Of a stretch of DNA of 23,977 nucleotides, positions 15,140 to 23,284 are shown piece by piece. A program made the position numbers and the translations under genes. The notes beneath the pieces were generated by a model. That model did no database searches. It had not been told where the DNA came from and saw only the letters and a list, made by a program, of their open reading frames with translations. Origin of the DNA: a virus; IMG/VR virus record IMGVR_UViG_3300031839_001355, positions 1-23,977 of that record, one strand, 5' to 3'. How positions within the stretch are numbered: position 1 is the stretch's first letter; every line of letters starts with the position of its first letter.

Positions 15140-16275
15140 TCTGGCCGTTCTGCCCCCGCGATGGGATGTTGGAAAGCCTGACCTGGCGCACCAGCGTGAT
15201 CCGCGCCTTCGATACCCAGCAGCGTGCGCGGTTGGTCGACGTGCCGCGGCGCACCTTCAACGCCCAGTACACCTTCGACGCTGGCCGCTATGAGCGAGCC
15301 CGGCAGATGATGCGGCAGCGGCTGCCGTCCCCCTTCGAGGTGCCGGACTGGGGTGAGTTTGATCGGGTGACCGCTTCGGCCGGGGCCAGCAGCCTTGTCA
15401 TCCCTTCCGGCCCCAGTGCCTTCGTTGCAGGCGGTCGGGCCATCGTGTGGGCCAATGACAGCCGGTTCGAAGCGGTCACGGTTGATGCCGTGGCAGACGG
15501 CCTGATCACACTGACCGGCCCGCTGGGAAACAGCTACCAGAACGCGGTCTTCGCGCCGCTGCTGTTGTGTGATGCGCCCAACGGCATGGAACACGCCCAC
15601 ACGGTCCAGCCCTGGCGCGAGACTCAGGTGGAGTGGAACAGCTACGCCGGCCCGGATCTGGCGGATATTGGCAGCCCGCCTACGTACCGCGGCTATCCCA
15701 TCCTGACCCAGCCCGCCAAGCTGGGGGACGGCACGCTGCCTGAGCGCATCACGCGCGCCACGGACCGCGTCGATAACGGCATGGCTGTGCCGTTCCTCGA
15801 TACCGCCGAGGGCTATCCGGTTCAGACCCTGGGCGCCGCATGGCAACCGATGACGCGAGCGGACCGCTGGAGCCTGCGCCGTTGGTTCTATGCCATCCGT
15901 GGTCGCCAGTCTGCCTTCTGGCTGCCGAGCTGGAACCACAGCATCCGTCTCGGGGTTGACGTGCTGGCCACCGACACCGAGATCCGCATCGAGCCCGCCG
16001 GCCTCGCCAATGGCCCCGGAACCGGTGACCTGTTCCTGCGTCGGCGCAATGGGAGCTTCGTCGCGGTGCAGTTCACCGATGTGGAGGTCGACAGCGACGG
16101 CTTCGAGGTGCTGACCCTCACCGGTCAGGTGGGCGAAGCCATCGCAGCCGCAGACCTCTACTGCAGCAGCCTGATGTGGCTGGTGTGCCTGGCCGCTGAC
16201 CGAGTGGAGTTTGAGCATCGCGCCGGTGTCGGGCCGCGAGTCATCACCAGCTGCGAAGAGATCCCGGTGCCATGA
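15136..16275 (+). CDS. Tail protein of the TIGR02217/DUF2460-like distal tail group
   Basis: This 379-aa beta-rich protein has no membrane segment. It starts GTG 15136 (GTGA overlap). Features include TWRTSVIRAFDTQQRARL, RRTFNAQYTFDAGRYERARQ, PWRETQVEWNSY and WSLRRWFYAIRGRQSAFW with PSWNHSI, the last being a conserved stretch in siphophage distal tail proteins placed between tape measure and BR0599-like proteins. By position it is the counterpart of lambda gpM/distal tail protein that links the tube to the tip. The family name is from pattern memory, so moderate confidence. Confidence 0.72.
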   Translation: MIWPFCPRDGMLESLTWRTSVIRAFDTQQRARLVDVPRRTFNAQYTFDAGRYERARQMMRQRLPSPFEVPDWGEFDRVTASAGASSLVIPSGPSAFVAGGRAIVWANDSRFEAVTVDAVADGLITLTGPLGNSYQNAVFAPLLLCDAPNGMEHAHTVQPWRETQVEWNSYAGPDLADIGSPPTYRGYPILTQPAKLGDGTLPERITRATDRVDNGMAVPFLDTAEGYPVQTLGAAWQPMTRADRWSLRRWFYAIRGRQSAFWLPSWNHSIRLGVDVLATDTEIRIEPAGLANGPGTGDLFLRRRNGSFVAVQFTDVEVDSDGFEVLTLTGQVGEAIAAADLYCSSLMWLVCLAADRVEFEHRAGVGPRVITSCEEIPVP

Positions 16276-17099
16276 GCTTCGAGAGCCGCGAGATCAGCGC
16301 CCTCCAAGGGGCGCCCATTGAGCTGTACCGCTTCGCCCGTGGTGCAACGGTTTGGCGTTACACGTCGGCCGAGAAGGACGTCGTATTCGACGGCCATACC
16401 TGGACCAGCCAGCCGCTGACGCGGTCCAGCATCGAGCAGACCCCGGAGCGCCCCAAGAACAACCTGACGGTGACCGGCCCACGGAACCTGCCGATTGCCG
16501 ACATCTTCCGCGTGACCAGCCCCACCGATGTCATCTCGCTGACTTTGCTCGGTACCCACCGCGGCGAGACCGAGAGCGTGGTTCTGTGGATGGGCCGGCT
16601 GCTCAACGTGATGTGGAAGGGCGCCGCTGCCGAGCTGATGTGTGAGCCGGTGTCGACCTCCCTGCGCCGGCAGGGCCTGCGCCGGCTCTACCAGCGGCAG
16701 TGCCCCCTGGTTCTCTACAGCTGCAACTGCGGCGTGAGCCGGGGCATGTTTTCCCATGTCACCAACGTGGCCGCTGTGTCCGGCACCAGCCTGACCGTGG
16801 ATTCGCTGATGGACAACGGCGAGTCGGAGCCGGTGTTGCTTCCCTATGGCGGTGGGTACATCGACTGGACGCAGCCGGACGGAAACGTCGAGCGGCGGTT
16901 CATCCGCTCCCACGTGGGGACTGAGCTCGTGCTCTCGCACCCGTTTCAGGACATCGCAGTCACCGATGAGGTGACGGTGTACCCCGGCTGTGACCACACC
17001 ACCGCAACCTGTTCGGGGGTGTTCAACAACCTGCCCAACTACGGCGGATACGCCTACATCCCCCGCAAGAATCCATTCGACGGCACGCCGATCTACTGA
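16272..17099 (+). CDS. Minor tail protein, BR0599/DUF2163-like (gpL counterpart)
   Basis: This 275-aa protein shows the BR0599 family pattern: SSIEQTPERPKNNLTVTGP, VLWMGRLLNVMW, the cysteine cluster QRQCPLVLYSCNC (C144, C151, C153), and the C-terminal GCDHTTATC (C240, C247) followed by NNLPNYGGYAYIP. Lambda gpL, at the same place in the tail, binds an iron-sulfur cluster with four cysteines, so the clusters here probably bind a metal. By position it joins the tube to the tip. It overlaps both neighbours (ATGA, TGATG). Confidence 0.87.
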   Translation: MSFESREISALQGAPIELYRFARGATVWRYTSAEKDVVFDGHTWTSQPLTRSSIEQTPERPKNNLTVTGPRNLPIADIFRVTSPTDVISLTLLGTHRGETESVVLWMGRLLNVMWKGAAAELMCEPVSTSLRRQGLRRLYQRQCPLVLYSCNCGVSRGMFSHVTNVAAVSGTSLTVDSLMDNGESEPVLLPYGGGYIDWTQPDGNVERRFIRSHVGTELVLSHPFQDIAVTDEVTVYPGCDHTTATCSGVFNNLPNYGGYAYIPRKNPFDGTPIY

Positions 17100-17335
17100 T
17101 GAGCTTCTTCACCTACTTCATTGTCCTGGTCGTCTCCACCGCGATCTCGATCGCGCTGGCGCCGAAGCCGCCGAGCCCGAAGCCCGCGACCCTTGCCGAC
17201 TTTGACGTGCCCACCGCCGAAGAAGGGCGCCCCATCCCGGTGGTGTTCGGCACCAAGGTGATCCGGGGCGCCAACGTGGTGTGGTACGGCGACCTCAGTA
17301 CCCAGGCGATCCGTAAGAAGGGTGGCAAGAAGTGA
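17099..17335 (+). CDS. Small tail protein with N-terminal membrane helix (78 aa)
   Basis: The product has a hydrophobic first 20 residues (FFTYFIVLVVSTAISIAL), then a proline-rich APKPPSPKP, then PIPVVFGTKVIRGANVVWYGD, an element that also occurs in lambda J-type N-terminal regions. Similar small proteins sit just before the tail tip in related siphophages. The hydrophobic segment may insert in the host membrane during injection or help assembly. Role unproven. Confidence 0.72.
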   Translation: MSFFTYFIVLVVSTAISIALAPKPPSPKPATLADFDVPTAEEGRPIPVVFGTKVIRGANVVWYGDLSTQAIRKKGGKK

Positions 17336-17544
17336 TCGTGACGCACCGTCACCTGCGCACCGTGCCGCTTCTCGGCCACAAGGCCGGCTACTGCAACCGC
17401 GGCGCGCGTCTATGGTTCCAGCGGCACGGCCTGAGCTGGTCTGAGTTCCTGCGTCATGGGTTGGACGAGAACACGCTGCTGGCCACCCGAGATCCGATGG
17501 CAAAGAAACTGGTCGAACACGCGAGGGCGAGCCATGGGCGGTAG
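17332..17544 (+). CDS. Conserved small tail-tip-associated protein (70 aa)
   Basis: The GTG at 17332 opens a 70-aa frame with THRHLRTVPLL, GYCNRGARLWFQRHGLSWSEFL and GLDENTLLATRDPMAKKLVEHA. The pattern RxWFxRHGLxWxxFxxxGI/L followed by LATxDxxAxxLVxHA is one I recognise from phages with BR0599-type tails, always just before the tip gene, but without a known function. It overlaps the following ATG at 17534 by 11 bases. Confidence 0.68.
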   Translation: MIVTHRHLRTVPLLGHKAGYCNRGARLWFQRHGLSWSEFLRHGLDENTLLATRDPMAKKLVEHARASHGR

Positions 17545-20500
17545 CAGCAAGCAAACCGTCGGCTACCGCTACTTCATGGGGCTGCACTTCGCACTGTGCT
17601 ACGGACCAGTGGATGCCATCAAGCGCATCCTCGTCGGCGACCGCGAGGCGTGGAGCGGCAACGTCGACCGAAACAGCGTCATCAACATCGACAAGCCCAG
17701 CCTCTTCGGCGGGGACGATCGCGAGGGCGGGGTGGTAGGCGACCTGAGCGTGCTCATGGGCGCCAGCAACCAAGAAAAGGACGGCTACCTCGCAAGCCAG
17801 CTCGGCTCTGATATCCCGCACTTCCGGGGCGTGCTCACTGCGGCATATCGCGGCGGCCAGGTCAGCAGCAACAACCCCTACGTGAAGCCCTGGGCTTTCG
17901 AAGTGAAGCGCATCAAGACCGGCTGGGAGTGCCTGCCGGCTGGCGGCGACATGGAGCTCGAGTTCAGGAACGAGACCATAGATTCTTGGATTCAGGGCGA
18001 GGACCCGCGCAGCTGCTTAAACGACCATGAATACTGGGATGGATCTCAGTGGGTCGAGAGTTATCAGGACGCGTTCGATGCACTGCAGGCAAATTATGAA
18101 TACCCATTGACGCCATCCCCGATCGGATGGGGGCTCGATTCAGCAGATGCAACGGGGCAGACTCGCCTGATATCGCCTTATGACGTGCCAGGACCAAACC
18201 CGGGAGACAGACAGCAAGTTCGCATGCATTTTCAATATCAGGCCCTGTGGGCATTGGTCCCATCATCCAAGAAGTTTGGAAGGCTTGATGACAACAGCGG
18301 ATTCGGGAACAACATCTTCAAGCAGCTATTTGATGCTGACGTACAGCCGGGCCAATACGTATGGTGGAGCGGTTTAGTTGGAGGCGGTCTCACTGCAGGG
18401 GCGATTTACTTCATCAGGACAAACGCCCCATGGAACCCGCCTGTCCCAGCATCAGAGTGGTCCCTGCTGAATAACTGCGTTGAATCATTGGGGTGCCCAT
18501 ATGACGAGGACTTGGTCCCGAGCGTCTGGCGGATCGAGGACCCAACCATGCTCGTCAGACGCAAGCCGAAGCCGCCTAGCAATCTTTGCTTCCCGATGTG
18601 CGCTGATGAAAAGCCGGCCGACCCTTCAGATTCCAATTTTTGTCTGCTTGATGGGAAGTCTGGCCGAAGCCTTGAATTTCTGCGCCAATTGCCGGAAAAG
18701 TACAACACAGGGATCAGCTGGAAGGCCCTCTATAACTACAGGACCGCAAGCTCCTCTCTGAGGGCCGCGATTGCTGAATATCTTGGGGACTCCCCTCCGC
18801 CTTGTCTCCCTGTTGGTCACCCGGTGGACACTCAGGAAGTATGGGAGGGGGTTTATAACCGATGGGTCAACGCGGGGCTGATTGCGCCAGGGCTTACCTA
18901 TGGTGTCGATTACCCGTTGACGATCACATTTGTTCAGTACAAGGCCCTGCAGGAATACCTCGCAAATTCTGGCGCAACTCCCATAAGACGACCGCTCGAG
19001 CCAATCATTCCTGACTTCCATCACCGCTACAACGACGAGGACTGGTGGACTGGACATTACAACGAGGCGGTGGCCCAAGGACTGATGGCCGCTGGACGTG
19101 AATACAACGGGGTCTCTGGCGGATATCCCGAGGAACAATCCTTTATTTACTACCGCGCCCTGGCGGTTGCTGGGATCGGCGCGGACGGCTGGTATCCAGA
19201 CAAAGCCGAGGTAGGCGACGGGGACATGAACCCTGCCCACATTATCTACCAGAGCATCGTGGACTCGAACTGGGGGATGGGGTACCCGGTGGCGCAGATC
19301 GATGACGCTGACTTTCGGTCTGCCGCGGACGCGATGTTCTCCGAGGGTATGGGTCTCAGCCTGCTGTGGAACGCCCAAGACGAGATTGGCACTTTCATCC
19401 GCTTGGTCTTGGACCATTGCGCCGGGATTCTCTACAGCGACCCGCGCACTGGGAAGTTCAGACTGAAGCTGATCCGCGATGACTACGATCCCGAGACTCT
19501 GCAGGTCTTCGACCAGAGCAACATCGTCTCGTTGGAGGCCTGGCAGCGCGTCGGGTACGGCGACACCATCAACGAGATCACCGTGGTCTACGAAGACCGC
19601 GAGACGGGCAAGGACGCCGGCATTACCGTTCAGGATCTCGCCAACATTCAGGTGCAGGGCGTCGTCAGCCAGACACGCCAATACCCAGGCATCAGCAATG
19701 CCTCGCTCGCAGCCCGAGTGGCCGAGCGAGACCTGATGGCCGCCAGCGTTCCGTTGGCTAAAGGGCAGATGATCGTCAACCGAGAGGCCTGGGATCTGAT
19801 CCCGGGAGACGTCTTCAAGCTGAGCTGGCCGAAGCTAGGGCTTTCCGAGTCGATCTGTCGGGTATTGAAGGTCGACACTGGCAACCTGAATGACCGGCAG
19901 ATTCGCATCGACTTCTCGGAAGACGTGTATGGGTTGCCGGCCAGCAGCTACTCCCAGCAGCAGCCTGGTGGATGGGTTGAGCCGGACACGCAGCCGAATG
20001 TCGTTGTGGCTCAGACCGCGCTGGAGGCGCCGTACTACCTCCTGGCGCAAAGTCTCAGCGCAGCCGACCTCGACTATCTGGACGACGATTCAGGCTACTT
20101 CCTGACGCTCGCAGCGGACCCAGGCGGTGCTGCGACTGGTTACAACATCTTCAGCCGCGTGGATCCTGCCGACTTCGAGCAGACCGGCGTTGGTGAATTC
20201 AGCGCAAGCGGAACCCTGGTCGGAGAACTCTCGATCTCAGAAACCACCATCGAGATCGAGGGGGTCACCGGTTTGGCCGACCTCACTGTCGGAGCTCTCG
20301 CACAGATCGGAGTGGGCGCCAGCGCCGAACTGGTACAGATCACCAGCGTTAGCGGCACGACCTTGGGCATCGCGCGCGGGATGCTTGATACGACCCCTCG
20401 CGCTCACGATTCAGGGCAGCGCTTCTGGCAGATCGACGTGTTCGGAGAGGACGCCACAGAACGGGCCAGCAACGAGGAAGTCGACTTCAAGCTGCCGGCG

Positions 20501-20983
20501 GTGGGGACCGGAGGGCAGATCGATCTGGATTCGGCCACCGATTTCAGCGCCACGGCGGCAGCAAGGCAGATCCGGCCTTATCCGCCTGGGCAGGTGTTGA
20601 TCGGGACTTTCGATTATCCGACCGAGATCACCGAGCCCTTCACTGTCTACTGGGCACACCGAGACCGGACGCTGCAGACCGCCTATCTGGTCCAACAAGC
20701 CGAGGACAGCATCGGCCCTGAGGCCGGCACGACTTACAACGTCTTCGCCTACGACGACGACACCGGAACGCTGCTGGACAGCTCCACGGGCCTGGCAGGA
20801 ACCAGCTGGACGCCCGCCCTCGGCGGTGCCTACAACCTCCGCATCGAGATCGAATCCGAGCGCGACGGACACACAAGCTGGCAGCGGCAGGTGCGCACCT
20901 TCACCTATAGCGCGGAGGGCCGATTGACCGAATCCGGCGAGACCCGCATCACCGAAAGCGGCGACATCCGCAGTCAGGAGTAA
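17534..20983 (+). CDS. Tail tip / host-specificity protein (gpJ-like) with large insertion
   Basis: This 1149-aa protein, from ATG 17534, is the central baseplate hub. Residues 1-140 and about 553 onward match the usual tail-tip scaffold: GGSSKQTVGYRYFMGLHF, then WYPDKAEVGDGDMNPAHIIY, NWGMGYP, and NEITVVYEDRETG. Between them lies about 400 extra residues (145-552) with lower GC, seven cysteines and two copies of a 50-residue repeat. The C-terminal third is beta-rich and contains fibronectin-like strands (TVYWAHRDRTLQ and the last 150 residues), ending in RLTESGETRITESGDIR. The frame to 17456 shadows the previous gene. By family knowledge it binds receptor or adhesins and triggers DNA ejection. 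Confidence 0.88.
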   Translation: MGGSSKQTVGYRYFMGLHFALCYGPVDAIKRILVGDREAWSGNVDRNSVINIDKPSLFGGDDREGGVVGDLSVLMGASNQEKDGYLASQLGSDIPHFRGVLTAAYRGGQVSSNNPYVKPWAFEVKRIKTGWECLPAGGDMELEFRNETIDSWIQGEDPRSCLNDHEYWDGSQWVESYQDAFDALQANYEYPLTPSPIGWGLDSADATGQTRLISPYDVPGPNPGDRQQVRMHFQYQALWALVPSSKKFGRLDDNSGFGNNIFKQLFDADVQPGQYVWWSGLVGGGLTAGAIYFIRTNAPWNPPVPASEWSLLNNCVESLGCPYDEDLVPSVWRIEDPTMLVRRKPKPPSNLCFPMCADEKPADPSDSNFCLLDGKSGRSLEFLRQLPEKYNTGISWKALYNYRTASSSLRAAIAEYLGDSPPPCLPVGHPVDTQEVWEGVYNRWVNAGLIAPGLTYGVDYPLTITFVQYKALQEYLANSGATPIRRPLEPIIPDFHHRYNDEDWWTGHYNEAVAQGLMAAGREYNGVSGGYPEEQSFIYYRALAVAGIGADGWYPDKAEVGDGDMNPAHIIYQSIVDSNWGMGYPVAQIDDADFRSAADAMFSEGMGLSLLWNAQDEIGTFIRLVLDHCAGILYSDPRTGKFRLKLIRDDYDPETLQVFDQSNIVSLEAWQRVGYGDTINEITVVYEDRETGKDAGITVQDLANIQVQGVVSQTRQYPGISNASLAARVAERDLMAASVPLAKGQMIVNREAWDLIPGDVFKLSWPKLGLSESICRVLKVDTGNLNDRQIRIDFSEDVYGLPASSYSQQQPGGWVEPDTQPNVVVAQTALEAPYYLLAQSLSAADLDYLDDDSGYFLTLAADPGGAATGYNIFSRVDPADFEQTGVGEFSASGTLVGELSISETTIEIEGVTGLADLTVGALAQIGVGASAELVQITSVSGTTLGIARGMLDTTPRAHDSGQRFWQIDVFGEDATERASNEEVDFKLPAVGTGGQIDLDSATDFSATAAARQIRPYPPGQVLIGTFDYPTEITEPFTVYWAHRDRTLQTAYLVQQAEDSIGPEAGTTYNVFAYDDDTGTLLDSSTGLAGTSWTPALGGAYNLRIEIESERDGHTSWQRQVRTFTYSAEGRLTESGETRITESGDIRSQE

Positions 20984-20986
20984 CCC

Positions 20987-21742
20987 ATGAGCCAACGCAT
21001 CAGCCTTATGACCGCCGCCGCGACGCTGGACGGCAGCGAACTGGTTGAAGTTTCCCAGCTGTCCACGACGGTCACGATAAGCGCCGCCACCATCAGTGCA
21101 GCTGCCTCCGACAACAGCTACAACGACAGCGGGTCCGGCTTTGTCGCGGCCGGGTTCGCCGTTGGTGACCAGATCAATGTTTCCGGCTTCACCGGCAACA
21201 CCGCCAACAACATCTACTCGGCGCGCATCACGGAGGTGAGCGCCGGGAAGATCACGATCGGCAATAGCGACGGCGCTGTGATTGTGGACGACGCGGCCGG
21301 CGAGACCGTGACGATCAGCAAGTGGCTGACGAGAAGGTCGACGGTGCAGGAGATCGGAGATCTGGCTGGTCTTTCAGCCTCGACCCAGAACATCCCAATA
21401 GCCTGCAGCGACGAAACGACCAACCTCACGGCAGGCGCGGCCAAGGTCACCTTTCGGATGCCTTACGCATTCACGCTGACCGGCGTGCGGGCAAGCCTGA
21501 CCCAAGCGCAGGCCAGCGGCTCCATTCTTACAGTTGACATCAACGAGAACGGTACATCGATCTTGAGCACGAAGCTGACCATCGACAACACCGAAAAGAC
21601 CAGCACAACCGCAGCAGCCCCAGCAGTGATATCCGACGCCTCCCTGGCCGACGATGCCGAGATCACGATCGACATCGATCAGATTGGAGATGCCGGGGCC
21701 AAGGGCCTGAAGGTCTATCTCATTGGAGCGCGGACGGTATGA
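20987..21742 (+). CDS. Tail appendage protein (251 aa), probable fibre/adhesin
   Basis: The ATG follows AGGAG. The protein is rich in Ala, Ser, Thr and Gly with beta-strand periodicity. Residues 35-85 contain DNSYNDSGSGFVAAGFAVGDQI followed by VSGFTGNTANNIYSARI, a beta module shared by phage tail appendage proteins. The C-terminal half has an ENGTSILSTKLTID-type strand set. The gene follows the tail tip directly (3-base gap) and precedes a LamG gene. Likely a receptor-binding or stabilising appendage; the mechanism is not shown. Confidence 0.75.
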   Translation: MSQRISLMTAAATLDGSELVEVSQLSTTVTISAATISAAASDNSYNDSGSGFVAAGFAVGDQINVSGFTGNTANNIYSARITEVSAGKITIGNSDGAVIVDDAAGETVTISKWLTRRSTVQEIGDLAGLSASTQNIPIACSDETTNLTAGAAKVTFRMPYAFTLTGVRASLTQAQASGSILTVDINENGTSILSTKLTIDNTEKTSTTAAAPAVISDASLADDAEITIDIDQIGDAGAKGLKVYLIGARTV

Positions 21743-22479
21743 TTTGGACCCCGCGCCGAAATATTGTGAAGCCGCCGCGCCTTCAGGGCGGATTCCTGCT
21801 CAATCCCTTCCGGTTTGGCGGGGGTGGCGGCGATGCAGATTATCCATCCGCCGTTCTCGCTGATTCCCCAGTTGCCTACTGGCGTCTTGGGGAATCATCC
21901 ACGTCAGACGCCATGGCCGACGAAATGGGAGTTCACAACGGGACTTACAGCGGTGGCACGCTTGGTGTGACAGGGGCTATTACTGGGGATTCCGATACCG
22001 CATACACCCCAGGCGCGTCAGGATACGGATCTTCGGCGCACGCAAGCGCGCTCGGGCTGTCGTTTCCATTCAGCATCGAATTCTTGTTCAAACATACATT
22101 GACGACCAACGTGATCCTGGTCGAAAAGAACGGAAACGCTGGTATCTCTGTGCAGAGATCTGGGAGCAACCTATTAATCATGAATTTGGGCGGCACCGGA
22201 TCTGGCAATCGGGTATCAACCAACAGCGGGTGGAATAACGGAGACTGGCATCACTGCGTCTTTGTGGCAGATCCAAGCGGCGGAGGGAACAAGGTGTATA
22301 TCGATGCAATCGACGACACAGGCGACGACAACAACGCCGCGATCAATACGTCTGTTGGAAGCTGGCTTATTGGCAGCCGCTCGGGGACTTTCGGATACGA
22401 AGGGACATTGGACGAAGTTGCGCTGTACAACTATGCATTGAGCCCGGCCCGGATTGCTGCTCATTACGCCCTCGTTTGA
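21739..22479 (+). CDS. LamG-like (concanavalin A fold) tail adhesin
   Basis: The product is 246 aa. After a basic N-terminus and Gly tract it has a LamG/jelly-roll domain (residues about 35-246): VAYWRLGESSTSD, HNGTYSGG, FSIEFLFKH, the WHHCVFVAD strand, VYIDAIDD, and the hallmark ending GTLDEVALYNYALSPARI. Such domains bind carbohydrates, so it is probably the receptor-binding tip. The nucleotide composition is more AT-rich than the neighbouring J end, suggesting recent acquisition. It overlaps the previous stop (ATGA). Confidence 0.88.
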   Translation: MIWTPRRNIVKPPRLQGGFLLNPFRFGGGGGDADYPSAVLADSPVAYWRLGESSTSDAMADEMGVHNGTYSGGTLGVTGAITGDSDTAYTPGASGYGSSAHASALGLSFPFSIEFLFKHTLTTNVILVEKNGNAGISVQRSGSNLLIMNLGGTGSGNRVSTNSGWNNGDWHHCVFVADPSGGGNKVYIDAIDDTGDDNNAAINTSVGSWLIGSRSGTFGYEGTLDEVALYNYALSPARIAAHYALV

Positions 22480-22528
22480 TGGGCCAAATCTGGGCCAACC
22501 GTACTGGATAACCAACCCCGAACTCAAC

Positions 22529-22550
22529 GCCGCCTCCGGGCGGTTTTTTT
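22529..22550 (+). terminator. Intrinsic terminator before the lysis genes
   Basis: A CCGCC stem (22530-22534) pairs with GGCGG (22539-22543) around a TCCG loop, extended by a G-T pair, then a run of seven T. It ends the tail-fibre block. Lysis genes follow 16 bases later and need read-through or their own promoter, which I do not see. Confidence 0.88.
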
Positions 22551-22565
22551 ATGCCTGGAGGATTC

Positions 22566-22808
22566 ATGAGGAACCAGCTTGCCGATCTGCCACTCGAGAC
22601 CGCCAAGATCACGCCGCCGGTCTATGCATTGGTGAGTGGCATCACCTCGGAACAGATCATTGCGGTGCTGACCATCGCCTACCTGGTGATCCTTCTGGGC
22701 CACAAACTCTGGAGCTGGCGCAACGAACACGGCGACCGGCGCGAGCGTAGAAGCGGGCGCGATCGCAGGGGTGGGGCAGAGCGCCGCCAATCGGACGATC
22801 TCGAATGA
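22566..22808 (+). CDS. Holin (single-helix, charged C-terminus)
   Basis: The start is ATG 22566 with TGGAGG at 22556-22561; ATG 22551 is inside the terminator tail and has no ribosome site. It is 80 aa: an amphipathic head with LPLETAKITPPVYALVSGI, one transmembrane helix around residues 30-46 (IIAVLTIAYLVILLGHKLW), then a strongly basic tail of Arg and Lys. This is a common architecture for single-helix phage holins, including the PPVYAL-type stretch. It sits right before the endolysin, whose start overlaps its end. Family known to form the membrane hole for lysis timing. Confidence 0.8.
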   Translation: MRNQLADLPLETAKITPPVYALVSGITSEQIIAVLTIAYLVILLGHKLWSWRNEHGDRRERRSGRDRRGGAERRQSDDLE

Positions 22809-23284
22809 GTATCCGGGCACGGATCGCCGCGCTGGGGCTCGGATCCGCTGTGGCGCTAGTCGGATCGTTCGAGGGCCTGCGGCATGTGGCCTACCTGGAC
22901 CCGGTGGGCATCCCCACGGCCTGCTACGGGCACACAGCCGGGGTGGAGCTGGGCCAGACCTACACCACCGCGCAGTGCGAGGAGCTGCTGGGCGAGGAGT
23001 TCTGGGGGGCGGTGATGACCGTGCACCGGTGCGTGCCGGTGCCGCTGGCGCCGCATGAGCTGGGCGCGCTGGCATCGGCGGTCTACAACATCGGCCCGCG
23101 GCTGGTATGCGACACCGGATCCAGCACCGCGGCCCGGATGCTCAAGGCCGGGGACGTGGCCGGGGCCTGCAACCAGCTTCCCCGCTGGGACAAGGCGCGG
23201 GTGGGGGGCGTGTTGGTGCCCTTGCCCGGGCTCACCCGGCGCCGTGAGGCCGAGCGCCGCATGTGCCTGGGGCTCGCGGCATGA
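22805..23284 (+). CDS. Endolysin, GH24 lysozyme with SAR anchor
   Basis: This 159-aa muramidase degrades peptidoglycan. Its catalytic triad follows T4 lysozyme spacing: E23 (FEGLRHVAYLD), D32 and T38. An N-terminal weakly hydrophobic, Gly/Ala-rich stretch (IAALGLGSAVALVG, residues 7-20) matches signal-arrest-release (SAR) anchors of P21-type endolysins, which are exported by Sec and later released. Cys40 and others could form the disulfide that holds the inactive state. The start overlaps the holin stop; it is followed by a membrane protein. Confidence 0.9.
   Translation: MSIRARIAALGLGSAVALVGSFEGLRHVAYLDPVGIPTACYGHTAGVELGQTYTTAQCEELLGEEFWGAVMTVHRCVPVPLAPHELGALASAVYNIGPRLVCDTGSSTAARMLKAGDVAGACNQLPRWDKARVGGVLVPLPGLTRRREAERRMCLGLAA

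Noticed and set aside
15046-16218. 390-aa open frame on the - strand
   Set aside because: Antisense to the tail gene, His/Gly/Ala-rich low-information sequence.
18626-19681. 351-aa open frame on the - strand
   Set aside because: Antisense to the tail tip gene, whose coding is confirmed by conserved motifs on both sides.
23263-23280. Earlier ATG for the last phage gene
   Set aside because: Lies within the endolysin coding end, and the ATGA overlap at 23281 is the pattern used all through this operon.
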